A DNA stretch of 64,000 nucleotides from Puniceicoccaceae bacterium (GTDB taxonomy: Bacteria > Verrucomicrobiota > Verrucomicrobiia > Opitutales > JAFGAQ01). The position numbers and the translations under genes are program-made. Every line of letters begins with the position of its first letter. Position 1 is the stretch's first letter. The notes under the pieces are model-generated. The model ran no database searches. It saw nothing but the letters and a program-made list of their open reading frames with translations, and was not told where the DNA came from. Positions 1 to 8,612 of the stretch are shown here, piece after piece. The stretch spans positions 62,001 to 126,000 of the forward strand of contig JANQOQ010000010.1 in assembly GCA_028285755.1 (NCBI GenBank), written 5' to 3'.

Positions 1-2429
1 AGGCCTTCCAATATGGGAGCCGATGCGCGCACGATCTCAGCATCCACATAACCGTAGGCACCGGTGATTTGAAATGAGGGCGTCACCAGGTAGTTCATAT
101 CCACTTCGAATCCGCTCGATTTTTCCTCACCATTGGCAGTATTAACGGTGATCTGCTGTTCTTCTCCCGGATTATCCGGATCGGGTATAAAGAAGGTTTC
201 GGGGATCACTACGTTTTCCTTGGAAATATCGAAGTAGGTAATCGTTGAGAATAGCTTATCGTTGATCGAAGTCTTAATACCGACTTCCCAGCCTTTACCG
301 GTTTCGTTATCAAAGAATTCAGGCTCTGCGAGCTGATCGCCCGTATTACGGTCCCGGTCATTAAACTCAGTCTGCCTCTGGAATGAAGTTGCATAGTTTG
401 CGTAGACTCGCACCTTATCTGCGATTTCATAGTTAACACCGAGCGCATAGGTGATGTCGTCTACACTGAATTCCGTAACGGATTGCGAATAGCGGTTGCT
501 GGTGCTTACCGAAGCGGCTTCCAGGGTAGAAGTGACTTCGTCGTAACGCATGTTACCGAAGAGCAGCAGCTTGCCGTCCTGAAGCTCCATGCGTTCGCTG
601 ATGAATATGCCCATGACTTCGATATCATCGTAGTTATCCCGGTTTAGGCGCCCGGTACCGATAGTGCCTCCCCCGATGGCTGACCCATAGCGGGTGACAT
701 CCGTGACAATGGGGATGTGGTCAAGGTCGAGGCCCGAGAAGTCAGGGTTTTCGATGCTGACGTTGCGCACATTGAGTGCGGGCACCCGACGCAGGTCACC
801 ACTAGTAATCGGCTCTCCGATGCGGGATGAGAGCTCCGCGCGCTGATCACCGGTCAGGCGGCGATTATAGCGGTAGTCGAGGTCCACTTTCTCCTCACGC
901 TGATAGTCGAAAGTAATGAGCAGTTTGTGGCGTATATCGCCGGTTTCAAACTGTGTGAGCAGGTCCGCCTGGATCGCTTCGCCCGCTTCAGCAATGTCTT
1001 TGAAGACGGGCTCCAGGAAAGGCATGGTGCCCTGCACACCCGCGTTTGATCCCTGGACGACAACCCGCGAGGGGAATGTAGTCCACTGGTTGTAACCCCT
1101 ATCAAAGAGGTTACCCGCTGCACGGAAACTGACGTTTTCGTTGATCTGGTGCTCCCAGGTGAGATTATAGGTTTTAATATCGCGGTCGTTAAACTCGTTG
1201 GGTCCGACGAAGCTTTTATCAAAGAGGTCGTAAGCGATTTCCAGATAACGGTCGGGTGCACCGGAGTTATCTTCGAAATTAAATAGCAACCTGCGCCCAC
1301 GATTTTGGTCTCTGCTGAGGTATTCCGCTTCAAATACAAGGCGGCTGTTTTCTCCGTAACGGTACTCGAGAACCCCTGAGTAGGTCTGCTCTTCGCGTCC
1401 CATGAAGGCGATTCCGTGCTCGAAATCGAGAAACGATGCGTCAAAGCGATAGAGCAGGTTTTTGTTGGCTCCGATGGGTCCGCTTGACGAGAACTGTGCG
1501 CGGTAATAATCGTTGGTGCCGACGGAAAGATCGACCCTGCCGGTCTGTTCTGTAGTCGGGCGTTTGGTAACAATATTAATGATACCGCCCGGATCGGTTC
1601 GACCGTAAATCGCAGCATTCGGTCCCTTGATGACTTCGGCGCGATCCATATTGGTTCTCGATACGAGTCCGATACGGGTAAATCCATTGCGGAGTTGATT
1701 GGTCTGCCGGAAACCGCGGAGCTGATAGGCGCCTTCCTGGGAACCATCGGGAGCAAATGCACTGACGTAGGCAAATTGATCTGCCAGATCTTCCGCGTTA
1801 AAGTCGTTGATGAATTCAACGGTGACTACATTCACTGCGAAGGGTAGATCCTGGATGAAAGTGGCTACACGGGTGCCGGTAATGGACTCCGAGGCTATGT
1901 AATCGTTAATATCTCCACTGGTCGATACTTCGAAAGGAGAGAGTAGCAAAATATTCTCTTCTTCTTGTGCGTTGGATACGGCTGTCGTTAAAGGTATAAT
2001 CGTACTTAAGACTGTTCTGAAAAAATTAGTAATGGGTTTGTTCATATTGGTATTGCTTTGGGTTTCTTCGGTAGTTTCCCGGTTTTTTGCAGCTGGGGCG
2101 TCCAGCGGTTGGGGTGGGGGTTGGATAATGGCGATTGCTCCGCTGTCACTATCCTGGACTACCTCGAGCCCTGTGCCTGAAACCATTGCCCTGACTGCCT
2201 CCTCGGCTGTCATGCGACCTTGGATCGCATTGGTTTGAATACCTGTTAAAATCCTGGGTCGGTAGATAATATCGACGCCCGTGATGTTCTGGAGTTCTAC
2301 GAGAGTCTCCGATGCAGGCCCCTGAGTGATTTCTATATTGTGTAGGGTAGTATTTACCCGCGATATTGCCTGGGTATTCAGCAATACCAGTACTATAAGC
2401 ATGCGTACTAAGGGGTAGAAACGTATCAT
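1..2429 (-). CDS. TonB-dependent receptor with N-terminal STN domain (3' end cut by window)
   Basis: I translated the minus strand from the window edge and found one frame open from 2429 to base 1 (about 809 codons) with no stop. It starts MIRFYPLVRML at an ATG directly preceded by an in-frame TAG. After a hydrophobic signal, residues about 30-85 read as an STN (secretin/TonB short N-terminal) domain (ITGVDIIYRP, MTAEEAVRAMV). A plug domain follows at about 160-270 with VIKGPNAAIYGRTDPGG and the typical NIVTKRP, then beta-barrel strands. Receptors with an STN domain pass a ligand signal to a FecR/ECF pair, and such a pair lies directly upstream. The plug resembles siderophore-type receptors, but many Verrucomicrobiota receptors of this kind probably take up glycans, so the ligand is open. 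The C-terminal barrel lies outside the window. Confidence 0.93.
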   Translation of the reverse strand, partial: MIRFYPLVRMLIVLVLLNTQAISRVNTTLHNIEITQGPASETLVELQNITGVDIIYRPRILTGIQTNAIQGRMTAEEAVRAMVSGTGLEVVQDSDSGAIAIIQPPPQPLDAPAAKNRETTEETQSNTNMNKPITNFFRTVLSTIIPLTTAVSNAQEEENILLLSPFEVSTSGDINDYIASESITGTRVATFIQDLPFAVNVVTVEFINDFNAEDLADQFAYVSAFAPDGSQEGAYQLRGFRQTNQLRNGFTRIGLVSRTNMDRAEVIKGPNAAIYGRTDPGGIINIVTKRPTTEQTGRVDLSVGTNDYYRAQFSSSGPIGANKNLLYRFDASFLDFEHGIAFMGREEQTYSGVLEYRYGENSRLVFEAEYLSRDQNRGRRLLFNFEDNSGAPDRYLEIAYDLFDKSFVGPNEFNDRDIKTYNLTWEHQINENVSFRAAGNLFDRGYNQWTTFPSRVVVQGSNAGVQGTMPFLEPVFKDIAEAGEAIQADLLTQFETGDIRHKLLITFDYQREEKVDLDYRYNRRLTGDQRAELSSRIGEPITSGDLRRVPALNVRNVSIENPDFSGLDLDHIPIVTDVTRYGSAIGGGTIGTGRLNRDNYDDIEVMGIFISERMELQDGKLLLFGNMRYDEVTSTLEAASVSTSNRYSQSVTEFSVDDITYALGVNYEIADKVRVYANYATSFQRQTEFNDRDRNTGDQLAEPEFFDNETGKGWEVGIKTSINDKLFSTITYFDISKENVVIPETFFIPDPDNPGEEQQITVNTANGEEKSSGFEVDMNYLVTPSFQITGAYGYVDAEIVRASAPILEG

Positions 2430-2503
2430 GCGCTTCAAAGGTCCCTAAAGATACGCTTGGGATTTTTGGGGAGTCAAGGGTAGACATTGTAATTTGCACC
2501 CCA

Positions 2504-2532
2504 TAAGAGTGCAAATGTCTGAATACCCACCA
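2504..2532 (-). promoter_or_regulatory. Candidate ECF-sigma promoter of the TonB receptor gene
   Basis: On the minus strand this reads TGGTGGG (2532-2526), 15 bases, then ACTCTTA (2510-2504). The same two boxes at the same spacing lie upstream of the sigma-factor gene at 4292-4264. Both copies are followed by AAATTACAAT (here 2495-2486) and TCTACCC (2484-2478). The spacing suits an ECF -35/-10 pair, so the sigma factor probably drives both its own gene and this receptor. This is inferred from two sites only. Confidence 0.55.
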
Positions 2533-2612
2533 TAGAAAATCATAAGTTGCTCTATTTTAATATATTTAGGCAAATAGATTGGTTTAAGGGATACCCGATA
2601 GGATGGCGTGGG

Positions 2613-3671
2613 CTACTCTGAGAGGCCTACTTCTGAGGTCAGGATAAAACGATCCTGCTCGGGCGAATATTCGACGTGAACATTAAACGCGAGCTCCAAC
2701 AGACGTACAAATCCCCGGATATTATCAGAACGGAAGGAACCGCTGATTTGCATATCCAAAATGCTTTGATCTTCAATGACTATTTGAGTCGTATTCAGGC
2801 GGTTAAATTCACCCACGACAAATGACAGCGGCTCTTCTGTAATCTGGATGCTGCCATGTTGCCATATGATTTCTTCCATCGTTTCTTCCTTTGAAATGGT
2901 GTTAATCTCAGCAAAGGCCTGGTTCTTTTGTAAATCGAGTGTGGCCATCTGGTTTTCTGACAGGAGTGTGTGCTCCTGAGCAGTCGCTAAATTTTCAGTT
3001 TGAATAACTTGGCCATCTGTCTTTTGAAGGCGCACTTTACCCTCGGAGACCAGCACTTCGAGTAGCTCGTTTTGAAAATTTACGTTAAATGCTGTACCAA
3101 CTGCTATGATTTGTATGTCATTTACCTCGACGATAAACGGGCGTGCGGTGTCCTTAATCACGTCAAAAAACGCTTCACCCTCGGTCAGCGTGATTTTCCG
3201 GCTGTCCTCAGTGTATTTTACCTCTACAGATGCACGCTCGTTGAGCTTTACGGTTGAACCGTCGAACAGGCGGGATCGATTATCTTCAGAAGCCACCAGC
3301 GTGATACTCTGAGTCTCTTGTTTATTCTGGCGATTCGTAAACTGTATACTCAGGATGATGACTAAACATGCGGCCATCAGAGCAGGGGCATACCACCAGA
3401 TGCGCGGTCGGCTTTGCTTGGATTTTTCGAGCAAATCCGGATTCATATAATCCGAGTGTTCAGGCCTCCAGGCGGCAATTTTATTGAGGCGTTTCCAGTT
3501 TTTGCGGTGATGATTTAGCCGATCTCCGTGGAGTGAGTCTTCGGCTAACCATTCAAAGAGCTCATCTTGCTCGCGGGCGGTTAATTCTCTCTGTATGCGG
3601 ATTAGCCATTGGATAGCCTCATTGTCGATCCGTTGAAACTGCTTTTTGTCTGTCTGGTCGTTGGAATTCAT
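2613..3671 (-). CDS. FecR-family anti-sigma factor
   Basis: Inner-membrane sigma regulator of about 352 residues. A cytoplasmic N-terminal segment (EAIQWLIRIQRELTAREQ) matches the DUF4880-type sigma-binding region of FecR proteins. One membrane segment lies near residues 93-113 (IWWYAPALMAACLVIILSI), followed by a periplasmic FecR domain (LTEGEAFFDV, VGTAFNVN) and a C-terminal STN-like region (ISGSFRSDNIRGFVRLLELAF). I chose the ATG at 3671 because GGAGAA lies just upstream and it clears the sigma gene, which ends at 3685. A longer reading needs a TTG start inside the sigma gene. It should hold the neighbouring ECF sigma factor until the STN receptor signals. Confidence 0.92.
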   Translation of the reverse strand: MNSNDQTDKKQFQRIDNEAIQWLIRIQRELTAREQDELFEWLAEDSLHGDRLNHHRKNWKRLNKIAAWRPEHSDYMNPDLLEKSKQSRPRIWWYAPALMAACLVIILSIQFTNRQNKQETQSITLVASEDNRSRLFDGSTVKLNERASVEVKYTEDSRKITLTEGEAFFDVIKDTARPFIVEVNDIQIIAVGTAFNVNFQNELLEVLVSEGKVRLQKTDGQVIQTENLATAQEHTLLSENQMATLDLQKNQAFAEINTISKEETMEEIIWQHGSIQITEEPLSFVVGEFNRLNTTQIVIEDQSILDMQISGSFRSDNIRGFVRLLELAFNVHVEYSPEQDRFILTSEVGLSE

Positions 3672-3684
3672 CGGTTCTCCAATT

Positions 3685-4230
3685 TTAAAATTCTTTTTTA
3701 TAGCGCTCAAAGTAATGACTGAGCTTCTTCATTCCAATGCTAATCTGGTTTTCAACCGTATTCACGGATATAGCTAACTCACGGGCGGCTTCTTTTTGGG
3801 AAATGCCGTAGATTTTCATTAGGGTCAGAACTTGCCGGCATCTTTTTGGGAGCGTTTGAATGGCTTTTGTAAGTAGTTCGAGCTCTTCGGATTCGGCAAC
3901 CTCATCGCTAACATCTTCATGGTTGTCCAGAACGCTGAGCACATCAAAGTCTTCGAAGTAGGTGGTATTGGCCACTTTTTCGTATTTTACACGTTTGTAG
4001 ATGATACTCCGCACAATGGCAAAGAGATAGGCCTTGGGTGAATTGATGGCGCGTTGTGAGTGAGCTTCGTAAATTTTGTAGTAAGCTTCCTGGAGAATAT
4101 CTTCAATGTCCTGTTCGGATGAAAATCGCGAGCTGATCCAGGCACGGACCATTCTTTCATGACATTTGACGTTCTCCAGAAACCAGCGATCCATCTCGGG
4201 TTTTGTATGATCTGGGGTATCGGAATGCAT
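3685..4230 (-). CDS. ECF RNA polymerase sigma factor
   Basis: A 181-residue ECF sigma factor. Region 2 is visible at about 25-95 (DIEDILQEAYYKIYEAH, SPKAYLFAIVRSII) and region 4 at about 125-175 (LPKRCRQVLTLMKIYG, SQKEAARELAISVNTVENQI). It starts at the ATG at 4230 and lies 13 bases upstream of the fecR-like gene, so the two are probably co-transcribed. With the downstream STN receptor it forms a Fec-type cell-surface signalling module: ligand binding outside would free sigma to transcribe the receptor and probably its own operon. A promoter-like motif shared with the receptor gene lies at 4292-4264. Confidence 0.94.
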   Translation of the reverse strand: MHSDTPDHTKPEMDRWFLENVKCHERMVRAWISSRFSSEQDIEDILQEAYYKIYEAHSQRAINSPKAYLFAIVRSIIYKRVKYEKVANTTYFEDFDVLSVLDNHEDVSDEVAESEELELLTKAIQTLPKRCRQVLTLMKIYGISQKEAARELAISVNTVENQISIGMKKLSHYFERYKKEF

Positions 4231-4263
4231 GGATGTGGGTAGAAATAGTGATTGTAATTTACG

Positions 4264-4292
4264 TAAGAGTCAAAAATGGATATTTCCCACCA
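4264..4292 (-). promoter_or_regulatory. Candidate autoregulatory ECF promoter of the sigma-fecR operon
   Basis: On the minus strand: TGGTGGG (4292-4286), 15-base spacer, ACTCTTA (4270-4264), then AAATTACAAT (4260-4251) and TCTACCC (4243-4237), about 30 bases before the sigma start. The same boxes with the same spacer precede the TonB receptor gene (2532-2504). Outside these boxes the two regions differ, which argues for conservation through function rather than a recent duplication. Confidence 0.55.
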
Positions 4293-4453
4293 ATACTAAA
4301 TGATAGATTTTTTCTAATAATTTTTCCGTTCCCTATCTGAACGATCGTCTTTAAATTTCAAAGTCTAACTTTTAGGTTCTATTTGAGTTTTTTTTAGCAG
4401 TTTTTTGCTGGATAATCTGTCTTAAGCGTGAAGATACTAACAAAGGCATTCAA

Positions 4454-5800
4454 ATGATGAAATTTTTACCCCCATTGATAATCCTGTGCTCCTTACTGCT
4501 GAACACTGTTTTTGCCGATAAGCCGAATATTCTGCTGATCATGAGTGATGATCAGGGCTACTATGATGTGAGCTATTATGGTACGGATGATTTGGAGACT
4601 CCATTTACCGACTCGATCGCAAAGGAAGGGATGCGGTTTGATAATTTTTATGCAAACAGTCCGGTGTGCTCACCCACACGGGCCTCACTGGTGAGCGGTC
4701 GCTACCCGGAAATGGTGGGTGTGCCGGGGGTGATTCGCACCCATGCGAACAACAGCTGGGGTTACCTGAAGGAGGATGCGATCATGCTGCCGGAGATGCT
4801 GAAAAAGGCGGGGTATCATACGGCTTTGATCGGAAAGTGGCACTTGGGGCTGGAAGCTCCGAACCGACCACATGACCGGGGCTTTGATTTATTTCACGGG
4901 TTCCTCGGGGATATGATGGATGACTACTGGACTCACCTACGCCATGGGAACAACTACATGCGGCTGAATGATGAGGTGCTTGAGCCGGAGGGGCATGCAA
5001 CGGATATTTTCTCAGATTGGTCGGTAGACTACATCAAGAGCCGCGAGGGTAAAGATGAGCCTTTTTTCCTGGCGCTGATGTATAATGCTCCGCATTTTCC
5101 GGTGCAGCCCCCTCCCGAGTATGTGGAGAAAGTGAAGGCGCGTGAGCCGGGGATTACGCATCGTCGGGCCTTGCTCGTGGCCTTTATCGAACACATGGAC
5201 GATGGTATGGGGCGTGTATTTCAGGCGCTCAAGGATACAGGACAGTATGAGGATACGCTGATCATCTTTACCAGTGACAATGGTGGACGACTTGAGGAAG
5301 GGGCTAATAACGGGCCCTTGCGTGGAGGTAAGCAAATGATGTACGAGGGCGGGCTGAAAGTGCCGACGGTAATGAGCTGGCCCGGTGTGATTGAACCGGG
5401 AAGCGTAACGGATGTCTCTGCCCTGACGATGGATATTTTCCCTACGTTATGCGAGATTGCCGGGGTGGAGATAGAGCATACGATCGATGGGCGTAGTTTT
5501 CTGGATGTATTGACCGGGGAGGTAGATGAGCTGCCGACACGGCCGGAGTTTTTCATCCGCAGAGAGGGGCGCATGACTTATGGCGGTGAAACGACCCATG
5601 CTTTGCGCTATGGCAATATGAAGCTGGTACGAAATACACCCTATCAGCCTTATGAGCTCTTTAACCTTTGGCACGATCCGCTCGAAACTACGGATTTAGT
5701 GGATAACTATCTGAATTCCTACCTTGAGCTTCGAAATATGATGATGCAGCATATTCGCAAGGCTGGGGCAATCCCCTGGCAACCGGTGCTGGAGGAATGA
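4454..5800 (+). CDS. Secreted S1-family sulfatase
   Basis: Formylglycine-dependent sulfate ester hydrolase of 448 residues with an N-terminal signal peptide (cut near TVFA-DKPN). The metal-binding pair is in MSDDQG (residues 31-35). The cysteine to be converted to formylglycine is C72 in CSPTRASLVSGR, followed by GKWHLG (127-132) and the late TSDNGG motif. All core S1 active-site elements are present. It is divergent from the sigma-fecR operon (223 bases between) and heads a run with a sugar porter and two more sulfatases. The substrate cannot be read from sequence; in this setting a sulfated algal glycan is likely. The ATG at 4454 gives a normal signal peptide. Confidence 0.95.
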   Translation: MMKFLPPLIILCSLLLNTVFADKPNILLIMSDDQGYYDVSYYGTDDLETPFTDSIAKEGMRFDNFYANSPVCSPTRASLVSGRYPEMVGVPGVIRTHANNSWGYLKEDAIMLPEMLKKAGYHTALIGKWHLGLEAPNRPHDRGFDLFHGFLGDMMDDYWTHLRHGNNYMRLNDEVLEPEGHATDIFSDWSVDYIKSREGKDEPFFLALMYNAPHFPVQPPPEYVEKVKAREPGITHRRALLVAFIEHMDDGMGRVFQALKDTGQYEDTLIIFTSDNGGRLEEGANNGPLRGGKQMMYEGGLKVPTVMSWPGVIEPGSVTDVSALTMDIFPTLCEIAGVEIEHTIDGRSFLDVLTGEVDELPTRPEFFIRREGRMTYGGETTHALRYGNMKLVRNTPYQPYELFNLWHDPLETTDLVDNYLNSYLELRNMMMQHIRKAGAIPWQPVLEE

Positions 5801-5851
5801 AACTCGATTTTTCCCATCACAGAAACTAAATCAAATCCATAATCTACCCCT

Positions 5852-7177
5852 ATGAACCAACGACTCTTCTTTTGGTCTTTAACCTCAGCGCTGTCCGGAT
5901 TTTTGTTCGGATTTGATACCGTGGTCATCTCAGGTGCCGAGCAAGCGGTGCAGGAGCTTTGGGATCTCAGTGCTGAGATGCACGGGCTCACGATCAGTGC
6001 GGCTCTGTGGGGAACAGTGCTGGGAGCGATCCTGGGAAGCTGGCCGTCGGATAAGTTTGGGCGCAAGGCGACCCTGGTATGGATCGGTATCCTCTATTTT
6101 GTTTCGGCGATTGGATCGGCCATCGCGCCTGATCCCTACACGCTAATGATTGCCCGTTTTATCGGGGGTGTTGGCATCGGCATCTCTACGGTGGCCGGGC
6201 CGCTGTATATCTCGGAGATGGCGCCCCCTCAGTTTCGGGGCAGGCTGACTGGTCTTTACCAGTTTAATCTGGTTTTAGCGATACTCATAGCATTCCTCTC
6301 CAATTATCTACTTAGCGGGATTGGGGATCATGCCTGGCGCTGGATGCTCGGAGTTGAGGCGATCCCGGCGTTGCTTTACACGTTGCTGTGTCTGGGGATT
6401 CCTGAAAGTCCGCGCTGGCTGATCGTCAATAAGGGGGATGTGGCCGCCGGACGGGAGGTCTTGAGTAAAGTCAATCCGGATATGTCGGACGAAGAGCTGG
6501 ATGCACTGGTTCGCGAGATCGAAGACTCGGCTACGCATGAAGTGAGTAAGCACAGCTTCTTTACCCGACAGCTAATAAAGCCGATATTGCTGGTATTTCT
6601 GCTGAGTGCCTTTAATCAGTTATCAGGGATCAATGCAGTGCTCTATTTCGCTCCGCGTATTTTTGAGATGACCGGGCTCGGCGAGCAGGCGGCCTTGTTA
6701 CAGTCGATTGGTATCGGTATTACCAATCTAATCTTTACCTTTATTGGTCTTTGGTTGATTGATAAAGCAGGGCGTAGAACATTGCTGATAATAGGCTCAA
6801 TTGGTTATATCACCTCTTTGGGTTTAACGGCCTGGGCGTTTGCGACCGAGAGCTTTACCTTCGTACCGATATTCATATTTGCCTTCATCGCGTCGCATGC
6901 GATTGGCCAGGGGGCCGTCATATGGGTCATTATTGCTGAAATTTTTCCGGCCAAACATCGGGCCCACGGGACTTCATTCGGAGTATCCATTCACTGGATA
7001 TTTGCTGCGATGATCACGCTTACATTCCCGATTGTTGTGAATCTTTTGCACCCAATGTTTATCTTTGGCTTTTTCAGCTTTATGATGGTGTTGCAATTGC
7101 TTTGGGTGAAATTTATGGTGCCTGAAACCAAAGGTAAGACGCTTGAGGAGATGGAAACGGCACTGGGCATCAAATAG
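5852..7177 (+). CDS. MFS sugar porter (proton/monosaccharide symporter family)
   Basis: A 441-residue inner-membrane transporter of the MFS sugar-porter family (XylE/AraE/GLUT type) with about twelve membrane helices. Signatures: FGFDTVVISGAEQ near the N-terminus, DKFGRKA in loop 2-3, RFIGGVGIG then PLYISEMAPPQFRGRL in helices 4-5, PESPRWL at the end of the first half, QLSGINAVLYFAPRIF in helix 7 and PETKGKTLEEME at the C-terminus. It sits 51 bases after one sulfatase and 5 bases before the next, so it probably imports a monosaccharide released from the sulfated glycan. Which sugar is not determinable here. Confidence 0.94.
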   Translation: MNQRLFFWSLTSALSGFLFGFDTVVISGAEQAVQELWDLSAEMHGLTISAALWGTVLGAILGSWPSDKFGRKATLVWIGILYFVSAIGSAIAPDPYTLMIARFIGGVGIGISTVAGPLYISEMAPPQFRGRLTGLYQFNLVLAILIAFLSNYLLSGIGDHAWRWMLGVEAIPALLYTLLCLGIPESPRWLIVNKGDVAAGREVLSKVNPDMSDEELDALVREIEDSATHEVSKHSFFTRQLIKPILLVFLLSAFNQLSGINAVLYFAPRIFEMTGLGEQAALLQSIGIGITNLIFTFIGLWLIDKAGRRTLLIIGSIGYITSLGLTAWAFATESFTFVPIFIFAFIASHAIGQGAVIWVIIAEIFPAKHRAHGTSFGVSIHWIFAAMITLTFPIVVNLLHPMFIFGFFSFMMVLQLLWVKFMVPETKGKTLEEMETALGIK

Positions 7178-7182
7178 GGATT

Positions 7183-8610
7183 ATGGGGATTCGAAGGTAT
7201 TTAGGGCTTGTTAGTATCCTTGGCTTGTTGGCCGGGAGTCTTTTTGCGGCCGACCGCCCGAATATTATCCTGATCATGACCGATGATCAGGGCTGGGGGC
7301 AGACAGGTTATTACAATCACCCGCTGCTGGAGACCCCTAATCTGGATGCGATGGCGGCCAACGGGTTGCGGTTGGATCGTTTTTATGCGGCGTCGCCTGT
7401 TTGTTCGCCTACGCGAGCCAGTGTGCTAACCGGTAGAAACCCTTTTCGGGTAGGTGTACCGGACCACGGACATGCCCTGCGTGTGCAGGAGATGACGATT
7501 GCCCAGGCGTTGAAGGATGCAGGCTATGCGACCGGACACTTCGGGAAATGGCATTTAAATGGCATACGCGGAGTGGGGGTGCCGGTGTTGGGAAATGATA
7601 TGCATCATCCCGGGGTATTTGGGTTCGATACCTGGATGACTGTGACCAACTTTTTCGACTACGACAGCTTGTTCGGCTCAAATGGTAAAATCGTTTACAG
7701 AGAGGGAAGCTCCTCTGAGGTCATCGTTGCAGAGTCGCTTCAGTTTATTAAAAAGGCGATTCAGGACGATCGTCCCTTTTTCAGTGTGATCTGGGATGGT
7801 TCGCCACACGATCCGTGGTTAGCATCGGAGGAAGATAATCAGGGTTTTGAGCACCTGGATGAGGGAAGTATGCACCATCACGGTGAGTTGGTCGCTTTTG
7901 ACAGATCGGTTGGGCAATTGAGAGCGGCTCTGCGTGAGCTGGGGGTGGCTGAAAACACGCTGATTTGGTTTTGCAGTGATAATGGCGGTCTTCCTGAAAT
8001 TGAGCCCGATACAGTCGGTGGCCTCCGGGGTAATAAAAGGGATGTTTTTGAGGGAGGATTGCGCGTGCCGGGCATCATTGAGTGGCCTGCAGTGGTTGAG
8101 CCCCGCATTACGGCGTATCCCAGCTCGACGATGGATATTTTTCCAACAATAGCGGAGATCGTGGGCCTACCGAAATCCATCTTTGTGGACCCCCTCGACG
8201 GTAAGAGCATTGCGCCTCTCTTGGAGACTGAAATGGGTGAGCGAGAGAAGGACATTCCGTTTGCCTATAGGCAGAATGGGGCACTCCTAGATAACCACAT
8301 GAAGCTCGTGTTGCTTGAAGGGGTCTATACTCTCTATGATCTGAAAACGGATCCCCAGGAAACTACGGATATTTCTACTGAGCAGCCCGAAGTATTTCAG
8401 GATATGGTCGCACGTTTTGAAAAATGGCAGGCATCTGCAGCAGCAAGCGCTCAGGGTGAGGATTATCCGGAGGGCTATCTGTTGCCCTTTTCGGAGCGAA
8501 GATTTTGGTATGAGGATGAGCGCTATATCCCGTTTTTCCATGAATGGGGAAAAAGACCTGAGTATAAACACTGGGTGGAACGGGGACGTGAGCGTATGGG
8601 AGTTCAATAA
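7183..8610 (+). CDS. Secreted S1-family sulfatase (tandem copy 1)
   Basis: A 475-residue exported sulfatase with its signal peptide at about 1-23 (LAGSLFAADRPN). It carries MTDDQGWG for metal binding, the formylglycine site C74 in CSPTRAS, GKWHLNG, and CSDNGG in the second half. It is a close paralogue of the next gene: long stretches around the active site are the same in both proteins, although the DNA has diverged. The start is 5 bases after the MFS stop and the stop is 2 bases before the next sulfatase, so it sits in one operon. The two copies may act on neighbouring or differently placed sulfate groups of one polymer (inference). Confidence 0.95.
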   Translation: MGIRRYLGLVSILGLLAGSLFAADRPNIILIMTDDQGWGQTGYYNHPLLETPNLDAMAANGLRLDRFYAASPVCSPTRASVLTGRNPFRVGVPDHGHALRVQEMTIAQALKDAGYATGHFGKWHLNGIRGVGVPVLGNDMHHPGVFGFDTWMTVTNFFDYDSLFGSNGKIVYREGSSSEVIVAESLQFIKKAIQDDRPFFSVIWDGSPHDPWLASEEDNQGFEHLDEGSMHHHGELVAFDRSVGQLRAALRELGVAENTLIWFCSDNGGLPEIEPDTVGGLRGNKRDVFEGGLRVPGIIEWPAVVEPRITAYPSSTMDIFPTIAEIVGLPKSIFVDPLDGKSIAPLLETEMGEREKDIPFAYRQNGALLDNHMKLVLLEGVYTLYDLKTDPQETTDISTEQPEVFQDMVARFEKWQASAAASAQGEDYPEGYLLPFSERRFWYEDERYIPFFHEWGKRPEYKHWVERGRERMGVQ

Positions 8611-8612
8611 TT

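Noticed and set aside
854-1819. Minus-strand open frame of 321 codons inside the left-edge receptor
   Set aside because: It is in another frame of the same strand as the TonB receptor. The receptor frame is open over the whole region and has plug and barrel motifs; this one has none.
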